This document shows, one piece after another, positions 25,406 to 34,535 of a stretch of DNA of 64,000 bases; within the stretch, counting starts at the first letter, position 1; every line of letters begins with the position of its first letter. Source of the stretch: Prevotella sp. (GTDB lineage Bacteria > Bacteroidota > Bacteroidia > Bacteroidales > Bacteroidaceae); NCBI GenBank assembly GCA_017557405.1, contig JAFYYV010000036.1:19470-83469 (forward strand), written 5' to 3'. The notes beneath the pieces were generated by a model. The model was not told the DNA's origin and made no database searches. It saw only the letters and a list, made by a program, of their open reading frames with translations. The translations under genes were made by a program, and so were the position numbers.

Positions 25406-27040
25406 CTATATCAGTTTTTGTTTAAGATTCGAATTTAAATATTTCTGGAAAACGAAGTCCGTCCAGTCGAAGTCAGCATGGCTGATGATCTTTGTGAGCG
25501 TGTGGGCGAAGATGCCGATGTGCACGCCACAGAAGCCGCCAATGGTCTCGGTGCTCAGATATCGATAACCCATGCGAGCGAGATGCTGATACTGCTTGTT
25601 GTCCGTAGAATAGTACAGATGGTAGAACTGCTTGTCGGCAGTAATGCGCAGATAGACGATATCCTCGTTTAGTGGAATCTCCTTTTCGATATGCTCCATC
25701 TCACCGATGCGGATTTTGGCCTGCACATAGCGTTTTCCATCGCGTGCCACCACCTGCACATCGTAGTGGTTGTGGTGGGCGGCGTATGCCGTGATGCCAG
25801 CCACACCGCCGTCTTTCAATCCAGATACGTCAACCTTGGTCGTGGCCGTGAAGTCAGCTTCCGACTGCCGATGTCCGATGAACGTCGGGTTGCCCACTTC
25901 GTCGAGTGTGACGGTCGATGTCTTCAACCTGAGCCATCCTTTGCGGGCATTCAACGAATAGTTCTCTTTCTGCGGCATATTCAGGTGACTCCAGTAGAAT
26001 GACAGCTTCTCCGCCTCGAATTCATCTCTTGACGGCTCCAAAGGCATCAGCACCTGCGGCAGCGTCTTGCATTGCATGTCCAGTTGCAGAGTTCCGTCGC
26101 CGTTTACTACCGGCCACGCGCCCTCTTCCCACGTCACAGGAGCCAGGAAAGTCTCGCGTCCCATCACGTGCTGCAGATAACTGTGGGTGCGATAGCCCAG
26201 GCAAATCATCCACCACGAGCCGTCTGGGGCTTGTACCAAGTCGGCATGTCCCAGTCCCTGGATGGGGCTGTTCTGCATCTTCATGCTGAAATGCGAGAGG
26301 ATGGGATTGGCTGGATTCGACTCGTATGGCCCAAAGAGGTTCTTGCTGCGGAGAATGTTCACATGATGCCCATGCTCCGTACCGCCTTCAGCCAGCAGCA
26401 GATAGTAATAGCCGTCCTTCTTGTAGATATGCGGTCCTTCGGGATATCGACCGCCAAGACCTACGCCCAGGAGATGAATCTCACCCAGTTGCTTGCCAGT
26501 CTTCACGTCAATCTCGCAAATCTTGATTCCGCCCTCCTTCCACAGAAAGTAGCATTTGCCATCGTCGAAGAAAAGTGTCGGGTCGCAACTGCCCACACAG
26601 AAGTCGATGTAGATGGGGTCGCTCCATTCGCCGTTGGGATTGTCGGTATATACATAAAAGTGTTTGCGCGAAGGGAATACCGTCGTCACCATGTAGAAAC
26701 GGCCTTCGTGATAGCGGATGGTGGGGGCGTAGATACCCGTCTGCTCGTCCATCCCTTCGATTCTCACCTGCGACTCGCGAGTCAGACAGGCGCCCACTTG
26801 CTCCCAATGTATCAAGTCCTTGCTGTGGAACACAGGCACGCCAGGATAAAATTGGAACGTGCTGTTCACCAGATAGAAGTCATCACCCGCGCGACACACC
26901 GAGGGGTCGGCATGGAAACCGGGGAGTACCGGATTGCGAAAACCCGATGCAGGAAGCGTTGAGTTCGAAGTGGTCATTCCCTGCGCCCACCCCATCAGGG
27001 CGAGCATCATGATGGCGATGATGACAGACAGTCTTTTCAT
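25406..27040 (-). CDS. GH43 glycoside hydrolase (beta-xylosidase / arabinofuranosidase type)
   Basis: A 544-residue secreted enzyme. After the signal peptide (about 1-20) comes a five-bladed propeller with the three catalytic acids: Asp in PGFHADPSVCR (base), Asp in VGSCDPTLFF (pKa modulator) and Glu in RYPEGPHIYK (acid). A C-terminal jelly-roll domain (about 335-544, LSFYWSHLNMPQKENYSL onward) is of the type found in beta-xylosidases. Start 27040 (MKRLSV) is chosen because the signal peptide begins there, not at the ATG 15 bases earlier. It is first in the unit with the GH67 gene. Xylosidase versus arabinofuranosidase cannot be decided here. Confidence 0.9.
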   Translation of the reverse strand: MKRLSVIIAIMMLALMGWAQGMTTSNSTLPASGFRNPVLPGFHADPSVCRAGDDFYLVNSTFQFYPGVPVFHSKDLIHWEQVGACLTRESQVRIEGMDEQTGIYAPTIRYHEGRFYMVTTVFPSRKHFYVYTDNPNGEWSDPIYIDFCVGSCDPTLFFDDGKCYFLWKEGGIKICEIDVKTGKQLGEIHLLGVGLGGRYPEGPHIYKKDGYYYLLLAEGGTEHGHHVNILRSKNLFGPYESNPANPILSHFSMKMQNSPIQGLGHADLVQAPDGSWWMICLGYRTHSYLQHVMGRETFLAPVTWEEGAWPVVNGDGTLQLDMQCKTLPQVLMPLEPSRDEFEAEKLSFYWSHLNMPQKENYSLNARKGWLRLKTSTVTLDEVGNPTFIGHRQSEADFTATTKVDVSGLKDGGVAGITAYAAHHNHYDVQVVARDGKRYVQAKIRIGEMEHIEKEIPLNEDIVYLRITADKQFYHLYYSTDNKQYQHLARMGYRYLSTETIGGFCGVHIGIFAHTLTKIISHADFDWTDFVFQKYLNSNLKQKLI

Positions 27041-27133
27041 GCTGCGAATATACAAAAAAACTCCCGTATTCGAGTGAACACTCGAGATTTTTGAGATTAT
27101 TTATGAAAATTGGGCGTGAGAATTTCATTTTTA

Positions 27134-27557
27134 CGCTCGAGCTTTGCTCGCTTTTACAAAGCGAAGCGACTAAAAGAATTTTCATTTCTATCACATGTAT
27201 CATGTAAGGCGGTCAGAGGATACATGTGAGCGCCCTAGATGTATCACCTGAGGCGCTTAGATGTGGCATGTACCAACACCAGAGAGTAAGCCCTTTCCAA
27301 CCTCCCCCCCGTATGGGAGGCTTTTTACGGGTTGATGTTGTAAATCTTACATCTGACAGTCTGACAGTTAGTTTTTGCACCCTATAGAGCAGTCGGGGTA
27401 GGGTATGAATGAGTAAGAGATTAAAATAGAATTATTATTGAATGAGTAATTATTATCTTTTTTATTATCTACTTATTATTTTAAAACCATTAGAATCCCG
27501 TCTCTATGTCTGTATAGGTGTTATTTTTAACTGTCAGACTGTAAGGTGTAAGATTTT
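27134..27557. repeat. composite intergenic element, copy A
   Basis: This fills most of the gap 27041-27631, which has no supported gene. In order it holds: (1) a hairpin region (27134-27180, with loop TTTTACAAA and then GACTAAAAGAATTTT); (2) four abutting 22-nt units (27195-27282, core ATGTATCACCTGAGGCGC); (3) a CCTCCC/GGGAGG palindrome (27301-27320); (4) a 30-base imperfect inverted repeat (27342-27371 and 27528-27557, containing ACAGTCTGACAGTTA) around an AT-rich loop of about 156 bases. Copy B at 45243-45688 has parts 1, 2 and 4 in the same order and strand. Confidence 0.85.
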
Positions 27558-27581
27558 GAACCAAAACTCCCTAAAAAGAAA

Positions 27582-27612
27582 AATAGGTCACCGCGTAATA
27601 CGATGACCTATT
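27582..27612 (-). terminator. terminator after the GH5 gene
   Basis: AATAGGTCA pairs with TGACCTATT, with an inner CGTA/TACG pair, and is followed on the minus strand by TTTTCTTTTT. It lies 20 bases past the GH5 stop. Confidence 0.75.
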
Positions 27613-27631
27613 CTTTGATATATAAGGATGA

Positions 27632-29293
27632 TTATTTAATAACGAATTTCTTGCCGTTCTGGATGACGATACCCTTGGTGGGTTTGCTGATGCGCTGCCC
27701 CTGGAGGTTGTAGATGGCGCCGTCGTTATAGTCGGGTTTGTTGTTTTGGATGGCCGGGATGCTAGAAACGGTTTCTTGGGTCACCGTGCATCCCCAAGCT
27801 GCCGTAACGCTCAGAGCGACCTCCGTGCCATCGGCCTTGATGAGGGTCACCTTCTTCACCTTTGCTGTCTGTGCGCCAGTAAGCGTCTGCAGCGTGATTC
27901 CCCAAAACGTAGTGCCGAGCTGCGATGCATCGAACGTCACCTCTGTGATATTTGAACCAGAAGCCAATGGAGTATACTGCTCTTTGTAGTTGCTAGCGTC
28001 TTTCTTGTCGCCATACACCTTCACCTGCACTTTGCCAGCATAGCTGTCGTCCTCCATCTCTATGCGAACACCTTTATAGTCGCTCAGTTTCACGGGCGTA
28101 CGGTTCCAGTCGCCAAAGATAAAGGCTTCCGACCACTCCTCGTTGTATTTCACGTTGTAAATGATCTCTGTGGTTCCAGCCGAGGGGAACTTGTAGCCAT
28201 CTGTGGTGCCGTAGTAGGCCTTGATGAGTGTCTCGGCAAGGTCGGCTTGGTTGAACACAGGTACAGAGCGGGATGCACCATCGGAGAGGCCCATCCAGTA
28301 GAAGGTGCCGATGCCGGCTGTCTTTGTCTGCTTGATGAAATAATCCATCGCATAGAGGGCAATCTTGCGATCCACATTATACCAGTCGCGCTGCACGGGC
28401 CATGTGGCCAATGTGGCATATTCACCTACAATGACGGGAGCTCGCTTCATGAGGTTCGTTTTGATGGTGCTGATGAGGTTGTCAATCACGTTGCGGGCAT
28501 TGCTCTCACTTTGCCAGTCGGGATAGTTATGTATCTGGAAGATAATATGATCTGAATCCTCAGGTTTCTCCAGTTTCCTCATGGCATTCGCCGAGTTGCT
28601 GGCCGAATAGGTGTTGATGACCAGGTTGCGGTTGGCGTTGTTACCCCCCGTTTTACGCACGGCGTTCACGAAACTCTTGGCATATTTGTTGATGGCATTA
28701 TAGCCGTCTTCACTGGAGGGCTCGTTCCAAGTGTTCTTGCTGTCGAGCATCTCGTTATAGGCCTCGAAGAGCAGATGCTGGTCGTAGTTCTTGAACTCGT
28801 TGGCAATCTGACGCCATAGATACTCGTATTTGCTCTTGACGCTGTTGTATTTAGACTCATCGGCTGTGAGCCATCTCAAATCGTGGTCGCCTGTGTCGTG
28901 ATGGACGTTGAGGATGCAGTACATGCCGTTGTCAATCACGTAGTCGACGACTTCGTGCACGCGTTTCATAAAGGCGGTGTTCACGGTTCCGTTCTGATCC
29001 ATCTCTTGGAACCAGGTGACGGGCACGCGGATGGCTCCGAAGCCAGCCTCCTTGAACATCTTCAGAAGTTCTGGTTTGGTGATGGGTTGCCCCCAGTATT
29101 TCTCGTGGTCTTCGATGGACGTCCAGTTCCAACCATCCTTGCCATCCCAGTTGGCGGCATCGAGGGTGTTACCCAAGTTCCAACCCACACCCATGTTCTT
29201 CACAGCATCCTTCGCCGTTTCGAAATTGGCTGTCTGGGCTTGTGTGGCCACCGTCAATAGCAGCCCTGCAATAAGAGTAAATAGTTTTTTCAT
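27632..29293 (-). CDS. GH5 endo-beta-glucanase-type hydrolase with C-terminal modules
   Basis: A 553-residue secreted endo-glycosidase. After the signal peptide (1-19), the GH5 barrel (about 25-350) shows VGWNLGNTLDA, IRVPVTW, LNVHHD, FEAYNEM (acid/base Glu) and APVIVGEYA (nucleophile Glu); this resembles subfamily 4 enzymes acting on glucan or xyloglucan. A beta-rich module (about 365-505) is probably carbohydrate-binding. The C-terminus ends in IYNLQGQRISKPTKGIVIQN-GKK, a tail common on secreted Prevotella proteins. It follows the GH26 gene by 38 bases, so glucomannan is a reasonable joint target. Confidence 0.9.
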   Translation of the reverse strand: MKKLFTLIAGLLLTVATQAQTANFETAKDAVKNMGVGWNLGNTLDAANWDGKDGWNWTSIEDHEKYWGQPITKPELLKMFKEAGFGAIRVPVTWFQEMDQNGTVNTAFMKRVHEVVDYVIDNGMYCILNVHHDTGDHDLRWLTADESKYNSVKSKYEYLWRQIANEFKNYDQHLLFEAYNEMLDSKNTWNEPSSEDGYNAINKYAKSFVNAVRKTGGNNANRNLVINTYSASNSANAMRKLEKPEDSDHIIFQIHNYPDWQSESNARNVIDNLISTIKTNLMKRAPVIVGEYATLATWPVQRDWYNVDRKIALYAMDYFIKQTKTAGIGTFYWMGLSDGASRSVPVFNQADLAETLIKAYYGTTDGYKFPSAGTTEIIYNVKYNEEWSEAFIFGDWNRTPVKLSDYKGVRIEMEDDSYAGKVQVKVYGDKKDASNYKEQYTPLASGSNITEVTFDASQLGTTFWGITLQTLTGAQTAKVKKVTLIKADGTEVALSVTAAWGCTVTQETVSSIPAIQNNKPDYNDGAIYNLQGQRISKPTKGIVIQNGKKFVIK

Positions 29294-29299
29294 AATCGT

Positions 29300-29336
29300 A
29301 TTATTTTTTAATTATTTAATTTTTTAATTTTTCAAT
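29300..29336. repeat. AT-only 8-9-nt tandem repeat between GH26 and GH5 genes
   Basis: The gap is almost wholly TTTTTTAATTATTTAATTTT-type sequence, runs of T4-6 split by AA. Nearly the same string occurs at 46556-46586, and similar strings flank the four-helix-bundle gene at 43234 and 43653. Confidence 0.6.
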
Positions 29337-30477
29337 TTCCCAAATCCAAGTCGTGTAGGAACAGCGAGCGGGGATGGTTGTAGAACTCCACGAAGTCGGC
29401 GGCGGAAGGATTTCCGGGATAGGGGGCGTAGAAGTGCCCCGGAATGTTGTGGGCATTGCGCCATACGACGACGTAGCTGATGGGATGTCGGTTGATGACA
29501 GGCATGAGCGTGTGCGTCCACCAGTTGTCGGTCTTGATGCTCTCGAAACCCGTCTCGGTGAGAGCCGCCAACTTGTCATGCTCGGTAGCAAGGTCGCAGA
29601 TCATAGAGAGGTGGGTGTCGAGGTCGTTAGCATAGGCGGCAACGGCTGTGGTGTCACCTGGTTGCGCATAGCAATAGGTGTCAAGGCCGAGGACATCGAT
29701 GATGTCGTCACCCGGATAGCGTTCCATATATTGCTTGGGGTCGCCCTTGCTCTCGGTACCCGGCGAATAAGCAAAGAGGGCGTTGACCACTCTTTGTTCT
29801 TTCAGTCGGTCGACTGTGAGCTTCCAGAGGGCTTTGTATTGCTCGGTGGTGCAGAGTTTCTGTCCCCACCAAAACCACGAACCCGTATGCTCGTGCCAAG
29901 GTCGGAAGATGACAGGCACACGAATGCCGTCGGACGTCTGGAGCGAGTTGAGAAAGTCGGCCACGATGTCGAGCCACGAGAGGAACTTGTCGTGTTGCTC
30001 ACCACCTTCGAGTACCGCCGCAACGGTGTTGAGATGTTGTTCGCCCGTAGAGTCATTGATCCATGCCGTGCCATCCGTGAGTGGGTTGTTGAGATGCCAA
30101 GAGATGGAGATGACACCCCCGCGCTCGAAATGGCGCACTATCTCATCGTGCATGCGTTGGAAAGGCACGCCGTCGAGGTTGACAGAGTCGCCTAACTCAA
30201 GGTGACCGAGGTCGAAGGAGAGTAGGGCGGGATAGTCGCCACAAACGCTCTTGACATCGCTCCGTGCGGTGTCGCCCACCCATCCGATTCCGTACATCAC
30301 ATCGTCCTGATGACCAAACATCCAACCACGTGTGGCCGCTTGCTTCTTGAGGTTGGCAAGCAGATTCTCTGTACGCTTGGTGCGACCTGTGTCGGCCAGC
30401 GGATCATGGGCCTTGTCGGCAACGCTGCATGAGACGATTGCAACAAAGGCAATCAATAGTAGATAAGTCTTTTTCAT
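29332..30477 (-). CDS. GH26 endo-beta-1,4-mannanase (lipoprotein)
   Basis: A 381-residue endo-acting mannanase that cuts beta-mannan chains, typically to mannobiose in Bacteroides relatives. A lipoprotein signal peptide (LLLIAFVAIVSC, Cys17) anchors it to a membrane. GH26 hallmarks are GWMFGHQDDVMYG, ISWHLNNPL, FRPWHEHTGSWFWWG (acid/base Glu) and AALTETGFE (nucleophile Glu). It diverges from the GH130-symporter-epimerase genes, which complete mannan breakdown. Its -7 box ends only five bases before the ATG, so the mRNA may be leaderless. Confidence 0.93.
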   Translation of the reverse strand: MKKTYLLLIAFVAIVSCSVADKAHDPLADTGRTKRTENLLANLKKQAATRGWMFGHQDDVMYGIGWVGDTARSDVKSVCGDYPALLSFDLGHLELGDSVNLDGVPFQRMHDEIVRHFERGGVISISWHLNNPLTDGTAWINDSTGEQHLNTVAAVLEGGEQHDKFLSWLDIVADFLNSLQTSDGIRVPVIFRPWHEHTGSWFWWGQKLCTTEQYKALWKLTVDRLKEQRVVNALFAYSPGTESKGDPKQYMERYPGDDIIDVLGLDTYCYAQPGDTTAVAAYANDLDTHLSMICDLATEHDKLAALTETGFESIKTDNWWTHTLMPVINRHPISYVVVWRNAHNIPGHFYAPYPGNPSAADFVEFYNHPRSLFLHDLDLGN

Positions 30478-30482
30478 CGCGA

Positions 30483-30490
30483 CAAAGATA
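30483..30490 (-). promoter_or_regulatory. -7 promoter box for the GH26-GH5 unit
   Basis: Minus-strand TATCTTTG ends five bases before the GH26 ATG (30477). If used, transcription would start at or next to the ATG. No -33 TTTG is seen. Confidence 0.5.
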
Positions 30491-30527
30491 AATAAAATTT
30501 TTCATAATGGAAAAAATAAAACTATTA

Positions 30528-30559
30528 TTTTGCATTTCTCTCGGTTTTCACTATCTTTG
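30528..30559 (+). promoter_or_regulatory. promoter of the GH130-symporter-epimerase operon
   Basis: TTTG (30528-30531), exactly 20 bases, then TATCTTTG (30552-30559) is an ideal promoter 25 bases before the GH130 start. It diverges from the GH26 promoter within a 107-base gap, so a shared regulator site could lie between them. Confidence 0.7.
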
Positions 30560-30584
30560 CAAATTGAATGAAAAATCGAATTAT

Positions 30585-31757
30585 ATGACTGATTTTGAGA
30601 AACGACTCGAGGCATTGAGAAACCATCATGAAGCATTGCTCACTCGCAAGAACAAACCTGTGGAGTGGGGCAATGGAATTTATGACAAATATGAGTACCC
30701 CATATTGACCGCCGAACACACGCCGCTGGAGTGGAGGTATGACTTTAACGAAACCGACAATCCCTTTCTGATGCAACGCATTATGATGAACGGAACGTTC
30801 AATGCGGGTGCCATCAAATGGAATGGAAAATACCTACTAGTTGTGCGTGTGGAGGGTGCCGACAGGAAGTCGTTTTTCGCTATTGCCGAGAGCCCTAATG
30901 GCATCGATAATTTCCGCTTTTGGGAAGAGCCCATCACGATGCCCGATGATGTGATTCCCGCTACCAATGTTTATGACATGCGTGTGACCGCCCACGAAGA
31001 TGGTTGGATCTATGGTGTGTTCTGTGCCGAGCGTCATGATGATTCCCAACCAGGTAATCTGAGTGCAGCAACAGCAACGGCTGGCATCGCCCGTACTAAG
31101 GATTTGAAGACATGGGAACGTCTGCCTGACCTCAAGAGCAAGTCGCAACAACGCAATGTGGTGCTGCATCCTGAGTTCGTGGATGGCAAATACGCCTTCT
31201 TCACCCGTCCACAAGATGGGTTCATCGAAACGGGAAGTGGTGGAGGAATCGGATGGGCGCTGGTGGATGATATCACCCATGCTGAGATAAAAGACGAGAA
31301 AATCATCAATGCCCGCCATTATCACACGATTACGGAGGTGAAAAACGGCGAGGGTCCTCATCCCATCAAGACCCCGAAAGGTTGGTTGCACTTGGCTCAT
31401 GGCGTTCGTGCTACAGCCGACGGATTGCGTTATGTTCTTTATATGTACATGACCGCGTTGAATGACCCCACGAGGGTTATTGCACGGCCAGGTGGCTACT
31501 TCCTCGTTCCACAAGGTGACGAGTACGTAGGCGACGTGATGAATGTGGCTTTTGCCAACGGATGGATAGCCGACGAGGACGGAAAGGTGTTCATTTATTA
31601 TGCCAGCGCCGACACTCGCATGCATGTTGCTACATCGACGATTGAAAAACTCATCGACTATTGCATGAACACGCCCGAGGATGGCCTTTATACCGCCAGT
31701 AGCGTGGAGACCATCAAACGGCTGATTGAGAAGAATCGTCGTCAAATGAAGAAATAG
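30585..31757 (+). CDS. GH130 4-O-beta-D-mannosyl-D-glucose phosphorylase
   Basis: A 390-residue cytoplasmic enzyme that phosphorolyses beta-1,4-mannosylglucose to mannose 1-phosphate and glucose. The GH130 propeller motifs are visible: [51 protein letters not shown] (catalytic Asp region), the phosphate-binding RNVVLHPE and [17 protein letters not shown]. The neighbours, an epimerase and a symporter, match the Bacteroides fragilis mannan operon, which supports the mannosylglucose specificity. Start 30585 follows the promoter; an upstream ATG at 30507 precedes it and encodes no conserved residues. Confidence 0.93.
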   Translation: MTDFEKRLEALRNHHEALLTRKNKPVEWGNGIYDKYEYPILTAEHTPLEWRYDFNETDNPFLMQRIMMNGTFNAGAIKWNGKYLLVVRVEGADRKSFFAIAESPNGIDNFRFWEEPITMPDDVIPATNVYDMRVTAHEDGWIYGVFCAERHDDSQPGNLSAATATAGIARTKDLKTWERLPDLKSKSQQRNVVLHPEFVDGKYAFFTRPQDGFIETGSGGGIGWALVDDITHAEIKDEKIINARHYHTITEVKNGEGPHPIKTPKGWLHLAHGVRATADGLRYVLYMYMTALNDPTRVIARPGGYFLVPQGDEYVGDVMNVAFANGWIADEDGKVFIYYASADTRMHVATSTIEKLIDYCMNTPEDGLYTASSVETIKRLIEKNRRQMKK

Positions 31758-31796
31758 GAAAACAATAAAATCAATAACAAAAACCAACAAACTATT

Positions 31797-33140
31797 ATGG
31801 CAAGTTTAAAAGAGAAAATTGGCTATGCTCTTGGGGATGCTGCCGCTGGTGGTATCACATGGAAAATCATGTCGATCGCGTTCCCGTTGTTCTTCACCAA
31901 TGTATTTGGCCTCACCGTCGCCGATACGGCCACGCTGATGCTGATAGCACGTATGTTCGATGTGGTCACCGACCCGTTGATGGGTAGTTTGGCCGACCGT
32001 ACACAATCGCGCTGGGGAACCTATCGTCCTTGGCTCATCATCGGAGCAATTCCCTTGGGACTTGTCTTCGCTTTGTTGCTCTATACACCCGATTTCGGTC
32101 CTGTGGGCAAGCGTATCTGGGCTTATTCGTTGTATCTGCTGATGATGGCCGTCTATACCGCCGTTAACGTGCCTTACGGTTCGCTGCTCGGTGTGATGAC
32201 CGAAGACGACAATGAGAAGAACCAATTCTCATCGTTCCGTATGGTGGGTGCCTATGCAATGGGTTTCATCACCCTGCTGTCGTTCCCCTATCTGCAGAAG
32301 ATGGTGGGTGGTTCGGAGGCTCATCAATATGCCGTATTGGGAGCAGGTTTCGGTGTATTGGCAGCCGTGATGACATTGGCGTGTGGACTTCTCACCAAGG
32401 AGCGTCTGAAGCCCGTCAGAGCAGAGAAATTCTCTTTCCGTCCGTTTGCCGATTTGTTCAAGAACAAACCTTGGATTTACCTGACGCTGATTGGCATCTG
32501 CACCAATTTTTTCAACGGTTTCCGCTATGCTGTGGCTGGTTATCTGCTTACCTATTGTCTGGGGGGAGATGTGACGGTCAGCGGTCTTATCATCAACTAC
32601 ACGGTGTTCATGACGTTTGGCGAGGTCACCTGTATGATTTTCGGTGGTGTTTCTCCGAAGTTTACCGAGTGGATTGGTTCGAAGCGCAAAGCTTTCATTG
32701 TTGCAGCCCTCATCTGCGTGGTGTTCTCGATAGCCTTCTTCTTCATCCCGATGGACCCCAAGTATATTTGGGTGATGGTGGCTGTCGTGATTCTCACCTC
32801 CATTGGTGTGGGTCTCTACTCACCGCTGTTGTGGTCGATGTATGCTGATGTGGCCGACTATGCCACCGAGAAGAATGGTACCTCCAGCACAGGTCTCATC
32901 TTCTCTTCAGGTACGATGGCTCAGAAGTTCGGAACCGCCATCTCGGGTTCATTGGTAGCTTTGTTTTTGGGTTTGGCAGGATTTATTTCAGGAACCAACC
33001 CCGAGACGGGTGAGACGGTCATCACCATCACCGACCTTGATTCGGTGAAGAGTATGGTGTGGTCGTTGTTCTCCATTTTCCCGGCTGTCATCGCCCTCAT
33101 CATGGTGTTCCTCATCTATAAGTACCCCATTAAGAAATGA
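31797..33140 (+). CDS. GPH-family sugar:cation symporter
   Basis: A 447-residue inner-membrane transporter with twelve predicted helices, of the glycoside-pentoside-hexuronide (MelB/YicJ) family of the major facilitator superfamily. Motifs include the start KEKIGYALGDAAAG, DVVTDPLMGSLADRTQSRWG with its conserved acidic pair, and PYGSLLGVMTEDDNEK. In this setting it should import mannobiose or short manno-oligosaccharides. It starts 40 bases after the GH130 gene, and its last four bases (ATGA) overlap the epimerase start. Confidence 0.92.
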   Translation: MASLKEKIGYALGDAAAGGITWKIMSIAFPLFFTNVFGLTVADTATLMLIARMFDVVTDPLMGSLADRTQSRWGTYRPWLIIGAIPLGLVFALLLYTPDFGPVGKRIWAYSLYLLMMAVYTAVNVPYGSLLGVMTEDDNEKNQFSSFRMVGAYAMGFITLLSFPYLQKMVGGSEAHQYAVLGAGFGVLAAVMTLACGLLTKERLKPVRAEKFSFRPFADLFKNKPWIYLTLIGICTNFFNGFRYAVAGYLLTYCLGGDVTVSGLIINYTVFMTFGEVTCMIFGGVSPKFTEWIGSKRKAFIVAALICVVFSIAFFFIPMDPKYIWVMVAVVILTSIGVGLYSPLLWSMYADVADYATEKNGTSSTGLIFSSGTMAQKFGTAISGSLVALFLGLAGFISGTNPETGETVITITDLDSVKSMVWSLFSIFPAVIALIMVFLIYKYPIKK

Positions 33141-34414
33141 CCGATGTCATCGAAAAAATAAAGTCGGAAATGCAGGATGTCTTGGAAAACAACATCCTGC
33201 GTTTTTGGCTCGATAAGATGGTTGACCACGAGAATGGTGGTTTCTATGGCCGTATGGATGGTCGTGGACAACTGTATCCTGATGCCGAGAAAGGTGCCAT
33301 TCTCAATGCCCGCATTTTGTGGTCGTTTTCGGCTGCCTATAGGATTCTAGGAAATCTAGAGTACTTAGGTATTTCTAGGAAAGCCTATGATTACTTTATC
33401 GACCATTTTATCGACCACGAACAGGGTGGTGTGTATTGGAGTGTGGATTACAAAGGAGAGCCCCTCGACACGAAGAAGCAGTTTTATGCCATCGCTTTCG
33501 CCATTTATGGATTGGCGGAATATGCTCGTGCAACGGGCAATCGGGAAGCATTGGATTATGCCCTTCAGCTTTTCGATTGTATCGAAGAACATGCCCGTGA
33601 CCACGAGAACAACGGTTATATAGAGGCTTTGACACGTGATTGGCAACCCATTGCCGACATGCGACTGTCAGAGGTTGATGCCAACTATCCCAAATCGCAG
33701 AACACCCATCTGCACATTTTGGAGGCTTATACTAACTTGTATCGGGTGTTGAAGGCGCAATATCCTGACAATGCCGAAACGTTGGGAGCGAGTAATTTCA
33801 CGCCCGCATACGGTCCTATGGTCTCACGCGAAGATTTCATACGTGTGGGACGTGCTTTGCGAAACATCATACAAGTTTTCATCAATCATATCATTAATCC
33901 CGAGACCTACCATCTGGATCTCTTCTTTGAGAACGATTGGAAACGTGGAGCAGGCCGTTTGGAGAGTTATGGACACGACATCGAATGTTCGTGGCTCATA
34001 CATGAAGCGGCTTTGTTGTTGGACGACCACGATTTGCTGAAGCAAGTGGAGCCCATCGTTCAGAAGGTGGCACGAGCTGCCGAGAAAGGATTGAAAGCCG
34101 ATGGCTCGATGATTCATGAAGTCGACCTCGATACAGGTCGTGTGGATGGTGATCTACATTGGTGGGTGCAAGCCGAAGCGGTGGTGGGTTATATGAACAT
34201 CTACGAGTATTTCAATGATGAATCAGCACTCGAAAAAGCCGTCCATTGCTGGGAGTACATCAAGTCGAACCTCATCGATTGGGAGAGGGGAGAATGGTGG
34301 TGGAGTCGGCATTCGGATGGCACTTTGAATTTGGAAGACGACAAGGCAGGTTTCTGGAAATGTCCCTATCACAACAGCCGTATGTGCTTGGAAATCATGG
34401 AGCGTGACTTTTAA
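33137..34414 (+). CDS. cellobiose 2-epimerase (AGE family)
   Basis: A 425-residue cytoplasmic (alpha/alpha)6-barrel enzyme. In this operon type it converts beta-1,4-mannobiose to mannosylglucose for the phosphorylase. Typical segments are NGGFYGRMDGRGQ, KGAILNARILWSFSAAYR, NTHLHILEAYTNLYR, GHDIECSWLIHEA, DLHWWVQAEAVVGY and FWKCPYHNSRMCLEI, carrying the catalytic histidines of the family. It overlaps the symporter gene by four bases. A terminator hairpin is built around its stop codon. Confidence 0.93.
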   Translation: MTDVIEKIKSEMQDVLENNILRFWLDKMVDHENGGFYGRMDGRGQLYPDAEKGAILNARILWSFSAAYRILGNLEYLGISRKAYDYFIDHFIDHEQGGVYWSVDYKGEPLDTKKQFYAIAFAIYGLAEYARATGNREALDYALQLFDCIEEHARDHENNGYIEALTRDWQPIADMRLSEVDANYPKSQNTHLHILEAYTNLYRVLKAQYPDNAETLGASNFTPAYGPMVSREDFIRVGRALRNIIQVFINHIINPETYHLDLFFENDWKRGAGRLESYGHDIECSWLIHEAALLLDDHDLLKQVEPIVQKVARAAEKGLKADGSMIHEVDLDTGRVDGDLHWWVQAEAVVGYMNIYEYFNDESALEKAVHCWEYIKSNLIDWERGEWWWSRHSDGTLNLEDDKAGFWKCPYHNSRMCLEIMERDF

Positions 34415-34429
34415 AGTGACGCTTTTTTT
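34402..34429 (+). terminator. terminator overlapping the epimerase stop codon
   Basis: GCGT-g-ACTTTTAAAGT-g-ACGC is a near-perfect palindrome followed by TTTTTTT. The TAA stop (34412-34414) lies in the hairpin. Confidence 0.75.
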
Positions 34430-34482
34430 ATATTTATACTGTTTTTTTTATTAACATTGTTAATAATGTGCGATTTTTTTAC

Positions 34483-34490
34483 TACCTTTG
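34483..34490 (+). promoter_or_regulatory. -7 promoter box of the nuo operon
   Basis: TACCTTTG fits TAnnTTTG, 46 bases before the nuoA ATG. Just upstream (34451-34463) TTAAC-att-GTTAA is a perfect inverted repeat that overlaps the expected -33 area and could be an operator. Confidence 0.6.
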
Positions 34491-34535
34491 CACTCACTTA
34501 AAAGCGTGTATAATATTATAACGTAATAAATTATT

